Positions 3,800 through 7,867 of a DNA stretch of 7,867 nucleotides are shown piece by piece; position 1 is the stretch's first letter; each line of letters opens with the position of its first letter. This stretch comes from Calditrichia bacterium (GTDB lineage Bacteria; Calditrichota; Calditrichia; Calditrichales; Calditrichaceae). The position numbers were made by a program, and so were the translations under genes. The notes under the pieces were generated by a model that was not told where the DNA came from, searched no databases, and was given only the letters and a program-made list of their open reading frames with translations. The stretch spans positions 1 to 7,867 of the forward strand of contig JALWEA010000509.1 of NCBI GenBank assembly GCA_027039465.1. The letters are read 5' to 3'.

Positions 3800-6406
3800 T
3801 CAGGACGACAAAAAATCCAGCGGCGTTCCCTCGGAATCGTGCAATCGCACCAACTGACGTTTACGCACCACATCCACCTTTTCCGGATGCTCGAACACAT
3901 ATCGTACCAAATCATCAATCCGCAATGAGCGATGCTCCACATTGCGCGTCCGTACAATCACCCGTTTCCCCTTGCGCCGAATGTCGTCGATAAAAGGACG
4001 AATATCTAGTGATTTCATCCGCCCTTTGGAAAAGTGCTCCACCATCAACGATCGCGTACGGCGAATCTTGCGCAAGCGTCGATCGATTTCTTCTTCCGAC
4101 AACGGAGATTGCTGGAAATGAATTTCGTATTCCGCCGCATTGATGATTTGGGATAAGGATGAAGCCTTGTCCACAATCGGCCGCACCCTGACGATTTTTA
4201 AACCGTCCGGCAAATACGGATTCAACAGGCGCTTTAAATCACCCGAAAACTTGGCCGAAATTTCCACGTCAAAATATTCAGCCTTACTTTGCACGCCCAA
4301 GGCCAACGGCTGTCCGAACGAAATTTTGGGCCGCGGATTGAAGCCCTGACTGTAAATTACCGGAATGCGCGCCCGCCGAAAAGCACGTTCAAACAAACGC
4401 GAAAGATCCAAATGAGACAAATAAGCCGCGTAACCCTGCTTGGTAAATTGCACCCGAAAACGCACAAAATCCTGCTCCGTCGTTTCGTATTGCGGAATTT
4501 CCGGCGTTTGCATGGATTCCAGGTTTAAATCGGGCTGCGGATTCAGCCGATCTTTTTTGTAACAATCGACGATTTCGGCGAATGCTCCTTTGCGCTGTAA
4601 ACCGCATGCCAGGCAAGTGGCGCTTTTGCAATCCGGACTGGTCTGTTGGCTGTAAGCTTTGCGTCGTTCCTTAAGTAAAAAGCGTTTGCTGACGCCTTTG
4701 TCAATATGTTCCCACGGCAAAATGGCTTCTTCCGGAATTTCCGCGATAAGCGCTTCCGGGTCAAAACCGTGCTTCTGCAGCGTTTCCAGCCACAAATCGT
4801 AATTGAAATATTCCGCCCAGCCGTCGAATTTGGCGCCCTTTTGCCAAACTTCATAAATCACCGGCCCCATTCTTCGATCGGCCCGCCCTAAAAATCCCTC
4901 CAAAAAGGAAATTTTGGGATCGCGCCAACTCAAGCGCACGCGTCGTTCCCGTCCCAGATGCTTTTTAAGCACATCCACCTTGTGCCAAATTTCATCCACC
5001 GAGGCCTGACGCTCCCACTGAAACGGAGTGTGCGCTTTGGGTGAAAACGGTGAAATGGACAAATTGAACTGCACCCGACCGTATTGTTTGCTCATTTTAA
5101 CCAGTCGGTGCACCAAATACGCGATTTCCGCCACATCTTCATCGGTTTCCGTGGGCAAACCGATCATGAAATAAAACTTGATCACTTTCCAGCCGTTCTG
5201 CAGTGCAATCTCAACCGACCGAAACAGGTCCTCCTCTGTGATATTTTTATTGATTACCTGCCTCAATCGTTCGCTGCCTGCTTCCGGCGCAAACGTAAAA
5301 CCCGACTTCCGCACATCCGAAACAAAGGCCGCGATTTCTTCATTGAAACTATCCAAACGCATGGACGGAAAAGAAACATTAACCTGCGTTCCGGACAGCA
5401 TCTTACGGCTGGCGGACATTAAATCCGTCAATCGGGAATAGTCCGATATGGAAAGCGATAAAAAAGAAACCTCGTTGTAGCCGCTGTTGACCAAACCCCG
5501 CTGCATCTGTTCCAGCACGTCACGCGCATTGCGCTCGCGAACCGGCCGATAAATCATGCCTGCGTTGCAATAGCGGCAGCCTTCGGTGCAGCCGCGCATC
5601 ACTTCAATGGAAAGCCGGTCGTGGGTTACTTCGATCAGCGGTACAATCGGTTTGTCCGGGTAAAATTCCTGCTTTAAATCATTCACGATGCGCGTGCGGA
5701 TCACTTCCGGAACCTCCGGATCGGTTGGCCGGACTTTCTGCAAATTTCCATCGGCATCGTAAACCGGCTCATAAAATGCCGGCACATACACACCTTGCAA
5801 GCGCGCCAAAGCGTGTAAAATTTCCCTGCGCGATTGACCCTGCGCCCGCCCCTGCTGAATAACGCGCACAATTTCCACCGAGGCCTCTTCACCGTCCCCG
5901 ATCAAAAACGCATCGATAAATTCGGCCAAGGGCTCAGGATTACAACTGCACGGTCCTCCGGCAATAATAAACGGATGCCTGTCATTCCGATCTTTGCTTT
6001 TGACCGGAATTCCGGCCAAATCCAACATGTTTAAAATATTGGTGTAAGTAAGCTCGTACTGCAGCGTAAAACCGATCACGTCAAATTCAGCCAGCGGCGT
6101 AAACGATTCCAAACCGTACAAAGGCGTGCCCGTAGCCCGCAAACGTTCTTCCATATCGGGCCAGGGCGCAAACACCCGTTCGGCCCAGATGTCCTCATGT
6201 TTATTTAAAATATGGTAAAGTAATTGAAAGCCGACATAAGACATGCCTATTTCGTAGACATCAGGGAAGGCCAGGGCAACGTGACTTTTAATCGATTCCC
6301 GATTTTTTACAACAATATTTATTTCATTGCCAATATATCGCCCGGGCTTAAGAACGCCCGGTAAAATTTCCCTACGCAATTTATGTTCAATCGCAGGATT
6401 CTTCAA
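3800..6406 (-). CDS. B12-binding radical SAM protein fused to DUF2344 (TIGR03960 + TIGR03936 type)
   Basis: This 868-residue protein reads as three parts. Residues about 30-180 look like a cobalamin-binding domain of the TIGR03960 type (PDVYEIGMSYVGFQLLY, then AGGPCSCNPEPLAEF and LIGDGEE). Residues about 255-490 are a radical SAM barrel with the [4Fe-4S] motif C273-x3-C277-x2-C280 (RGCTEGCRYC), followed by TFAPEAGSERLRQ and KFYFMIGLPTE. Residues about 647-865 are DUF2344, with the recognisable YLSHLDLSRLFERAFRRA and YSQGFNPRPKISFG. A linker motif C593-x4-C598-x2-C601 may bind a second cluster or zinc. In many bacteria the two halves are separate neighbouring genes beside RNase G and rplU. The substrate is unknown; context suggests RNA or ribosome-related chemistry, as inference only. 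The start is TTG, supported by GGGAG six bases upstream and no in-frame ATG near it. The stop is TGA. Confidence 0.9.
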   Translation of the reverse strand: MKNPAIEHKLRREILPGVLKPGRYIGNEINIVVKNRESIKSHVALAFPDVYEIGMSYVGFQLLYHILNKHEDIWAERVFAPWPDMEERLRATGTPLYGLESFTPLAEFDVIGFTLQYELTYTNILNMLDLAGIPVKSKDRNDRHPFIIAGGPCSCNPEPLAEFIDAFLIGDGEEASVEIVRVIQQGRAQGQSRREILHALARLQGVYVPAFYEPVYDADGNLQKVRPTDPEVPEVIRTRIVNDLKQEFYPDKPIVPLIEVTHDRLSIEVMRGCTEGCRYCNAGMIYRPVRERNARDVLEQMQRGLVNSGYNEVSFLSLSISDYSRLTDLMSASRKMLSGTQVNVSFPSMRLDSFNEEIAAFVSDVRKSGFTFAPEAGSERLRQVINKNITEEDLFRSVEIALQNGWKVIKFYFMIGLPTETDEDVAEIAYLVHRLVKMSKQYGRVQFNLSISPFSPKAHTPFQWERQASVDEIWHKVDVLKKHLGRERRVRLSWRDPKISFLEGFLGRADRRMGPVIYEVWQKGAKFDGWAEYFNYDLWLETLQKHGFDPEALIAEIPEEAILPWEHIDKGVSKRFLLKERRKAYSQQTSPDCKSATCLACGLQRKGAFAEIVDCYKKDRLNPQPDLNLESMQTPEIPQYETTEQDFVRFRVQFTKQGYAAYLSHLDLSRLFERAFRRARIPVIYSQGFNPRPKISFGQPLALGVQSKAEYFDVEISAKFSGDLKRLLNPYLPDGLKIVRVRPIVDKASSLSQIINAAEYEIHFQQSPLSEEEIDRRLRKIRRTRSLMVEHFSKGRMKSLDIRPFIDDIRRKGKRVIVRTRNVEHRSLRIDDLVRYVFEHPEKVDVVRKRQLVRLHDSEGTPLDFLSS

Positions 6407-6501
6407 ACCAATCTCCCAATCAATTCCACAATCCGTATCCGTATTTTTCTTTCCATTCCGGCTAAAACGAGCAAACCGTACCTAAAGTTTCACAATGGAA
6501 T

Positions 6502-6948
6502 TTATTGAGCCATGATGTCCTGAATGCGTTTGACAATGGCAGGAATATTTTTGATGCTGTCGGGCACGACAAAAATCGTATCGTCCCCGGCAACCGTGCC
6601 CATAATATGGCTGTTATCCAAGCGATCCAAATAAACGGCCACCCCCTGAGCGCGTCCAGGCATGGTACGTACCACAATCACATTCTCATTGTGCATCACA
6701 TTTACGATTTCCATACCGATCACATGGGCAATAGCCCGTGAATTTTCATCCTGATGAAGGATGTATTTGTAACCGTCCTCATGCGGTATGCGGATGATAT
6801 TCATTTCATGAAGATCGCGTGAAAGCGTTGCCTGTGTTACATCAAACCCTTCGTTACGTAATTTGTCCAGCAAGTCTTCCTGACTGGAAACGATTTGGGT
6901 CGTAACAATCTCTTTGATTTTTGACTGTCTCAAAACTTTAGAATGCAT
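6502..6948 (-). CDS. argR: Arginine repressor ArgR
   Basis: This is a 148-residue ArgR/AhrC-type regulator, the normal family length. The N-terminal winged helix covers about 1-70, with VSSQEDLLDKL and the recognition helix TQATLSRDL (38-46, the family's Ser-Arg pair S43-R44). The C-terminal hexamerisation and arginine-binding domain carries GTVAGDDT (117-124), whose D122-D123 contact arginine in the family. It should repress arginine biosynthesis genes, or activate catabolism, when arginine is abundant; no arginine genes lie in the window. The ATG at 6948 is chosen over an in-frame GTG three codons upstream because that GTG overlaps the GAGGTG Shine-Dalgarno (6960-6955). The radical SAM gene follows after 95 bases without a visible terminator, so co-transcription is possible. 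I saw no convincing ARG box in its upstream region. Confidence 0.95.
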   Translation of the reverse strand: MHSKVLRQSKIKEIVTTQIVSSQEDLLDKLRNEGFDVTQATLSRDLHEMNIIRIPHEDGYKYILHQDENSRAIAHVIGMEIVNVMHNENVIVVRTMPGRAQGVAVYLDRLDNSHIMGTVAGDDTIFVVPDSIKNIPAIVKRIQDIMAQ

Positions 6949-7280
6949 ATATCTCACCTCATTTTAATACCATTAAAAAACAATGCGCTAAATCCCATAA
7001 TTATTAAAATTAGATATTTTTGATATTTATTCCAAAAATTTTTATAATTTTGCTTTTTTTTACTTCTTTGCGTGTAAACCCGTTCCGTTTTTTGAATTTT
7101 TCCGCTCTTCTCACAAAGCCCAAAATTTCCTCATTCGATTTTCCTGCAAAAATCAAATACGACATTGCAGAATCAACCTTCTCTCCGTTTATTCCTGAAA
7201 ATGCCCGTTTGCAATGCGCTTGCTCTTTCCTTAACTTTAGGCGCAAAAAATTTCAATGCTTTAACCTCGGAAAGGTTTTT
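6949..7280. other. Divergent intergenic region between argR and the SH3b lipoprotein gene
   Basis: This 332-base spacer is strongly AT-rich near argR (about 6961-7060). It holds a near-consensus plus-strand promoter and, by necessity, the argR promoter, which cannot be placed uniquely because many AT-rich hexamers fit. From about 7055 to 7280 it would be the transcribed leader of the lipoprotein gene. A 78-codon TTG-start minus-strand frame (7246-7010) lies here but is not credible enough to call. Confidence 0.6.
7020..7048 (+). promoter_or_regulatory. Near-consensus sigma70 promoter for the lipoprotein gene
   Basis: TTGATA (7020-7025, five of six matches to the -35) is followed by exactly 17 bases and a perfect -10 TATAAT (7043-7048). 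Transcription would start near 7055, leaving about 225 nt of leader before the lipoprotein ATG. The surrounding DNA is AT-rich, so chance matches are more likely than usual, but spacing and both hexamers fit well. Confidence 0.6.
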
Positions 7281-7867
7281 ATGAAACGTATATTGGCCCT
7301 TTCTCTGATGACATTCCTTTTGTTTTCCTGTGTTAGTCAGGTCACTAAAAAAGAATCAACCGAAGAAAAAACAATGGTCAAACCGGGCTTAACGGTTCTG
7401 ACAACCGCGTATGTTTTAAAAGATCATGTAGTTCTGCGAAAAGGTCCTGGCAAGCAATTTGCGGCCGTTGGCGAACTGCAGGACGGCGATCAGGTGAAAA
7501 TTACCGGTAACAAACACGGTTGGTACCATATTATAACCGACAAAAATAAGATTGGCTGGGTACGCAGCAATCTGGTCGGCCCGCGTATTTTAAGCCGTAC
7601 TGCAATGGCCGCCGCTTTTAATGACAGCATTATGAATCATTTTGACGCCAAACTGTACATTGATAAAAATCACCCTTATCAGGTCATCTATTTGGAAACC
7701 ACGGAACCGAGCATTGCCAAAGCAAAAAAGATGGCGCGCGTTGTGGGCAAAGCATTTCAGAAAAAAGTCTATCCTGGTAAAATTACCGTTAATCTCATAC
7801 GTCCGAATCAAAAGAAATACTTTGCACAGGTTATTTTAAAGCCTATCGGCTTGGCTCGCATCCCCGT
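7281..7867 (+). CDS. SH3b-domain lipoprotein (3' end beyond window)
   Basis: The frame starts at ATG 7281 and stays open to the window end (195 codons seen). GGAAAGG (7269-7275) lies five bases upstream. The N-terminus MKRILALSLMTFLLFSC is a lipoprotein signal peptide with lipobox LFSC, so C17 would be lipidated. V18 at +2 is not Asp, which favours outer-membrane sorting. A charged linker (about 22-36) leads to a bacterial SH3 domain at about 40-101: VVLRKGPGKQFAAVGELQDGDQVKI, then HGWYHI and the closing GWVRSNLV. Such domains usually bind peptidoglycan or other wall components. The remainder (about 105-195) is a charged alpha/beta-looking segment of a family I do not recognise. The gene diverges from argR and appears unrelated to it. 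Confidence 0.85.
   Translation, partial: MKRILALSLMTFLLFSCVSQVTKKESTEEKTMVKPGLTVLTTAYVLKDHVVLRKGPGKQFAAVGELQDGDQVKITGNKHGWYHIITDKNKIGWVRSNLVGPRILSRTAMAAAFNDSIMNHFDAKLYIDKNHPYQVIYLETTEPSIAKAKKMARVVGKAFQKKVYPGKITVNLIRPNQKKYFAQVILKPIGLARIP

Noticed and set aside
4140..5441. Several plus- and minus-strand frames within the radical SAM gene
   Set aside because: They are shadow frames of a continuous, well-conserved 868-residue coding region and have no recognisable domain of their own.
7021..7035. ARG box (ArgR operator) in the argR upstream region
   Set aside because: TGATATTTATTCCA resembles the TGAAT-W4-ATTCA consensus only partly, in a very AT-rich stretch. Only about three of five bases match in each half, so it is too weak to call.

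Overview
The window reads as bacterial chromosome from a Gram-negative-type organism. It carries bacterial ribosomal protein genes, an RNase E/G, an ArgR repressor and a lipobox lipoprotein. Moderate GC, Lys-rich proteins and AT-rich spacers, together with a TIGR03960/DUF2344 radical SAM fusion next to an RNase G gene, suggest something like Calditrichota or a neighbouring FCB-type phylum. That placement is an impression, not a demonstrated assignment.

Layout. Positions 1-240 hold no convincing gene: there is an inverted repeat at the window edge and a clear minus-strand intrinsic terminator (177-213). A run of minus-strand genes follows. Read in the direction of transcription, from high to low coordinates, they are argR (6948-6502), a B12-binding radical SAM protein fused to DUF2344 (6406-3800), a 1.06 kb non-coding stretch rich in repeats and hairpins (3799-2739), an RNase G-type endoribonuclease (2738-1206), a sigma70-like promoter, rplU (L21), rpmA (L27), a small DUF2892 membrane protein (423-241), and the terminator. 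On the plus strand, diverging from argR, is an SH3b-domain lipoprotein gene (7281 to the window end, truncated by the edge). It lies about 225 nt downstream of a near-consensus promoter.

How the genes fit together. The order radical SAM/DUF2344 - RNase G - rplU - rpmA is one I know from many bacterial genomes, and it links an uncharacterised radical SAM enzyme to RNA processing and large-subunit assembly. RNase G matures rRNA; L21 and L27 are 50S proteins. The radical SAM substrate is not known to me and is the most functionally open question here. In this genome the usually compact neighbourhood has been pried apart by the repeat island between the radical SAM gene and the RNase G gene.

The most unusual DNA is that island. 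It has a perfect 61-bp direct repeat (two copies, 233 bp apart) with an internal phased ATCCG pattern, two hairpins sharing a TTTA loop, a 22-bp near-palindrome and several smaller dyads, and no credible gene. It looks like an accumulation of interspersed repeats rather than a coding or CRISPR locus. I found no tRNA, rRNA, CRISPR array, transposase or prophage gene.
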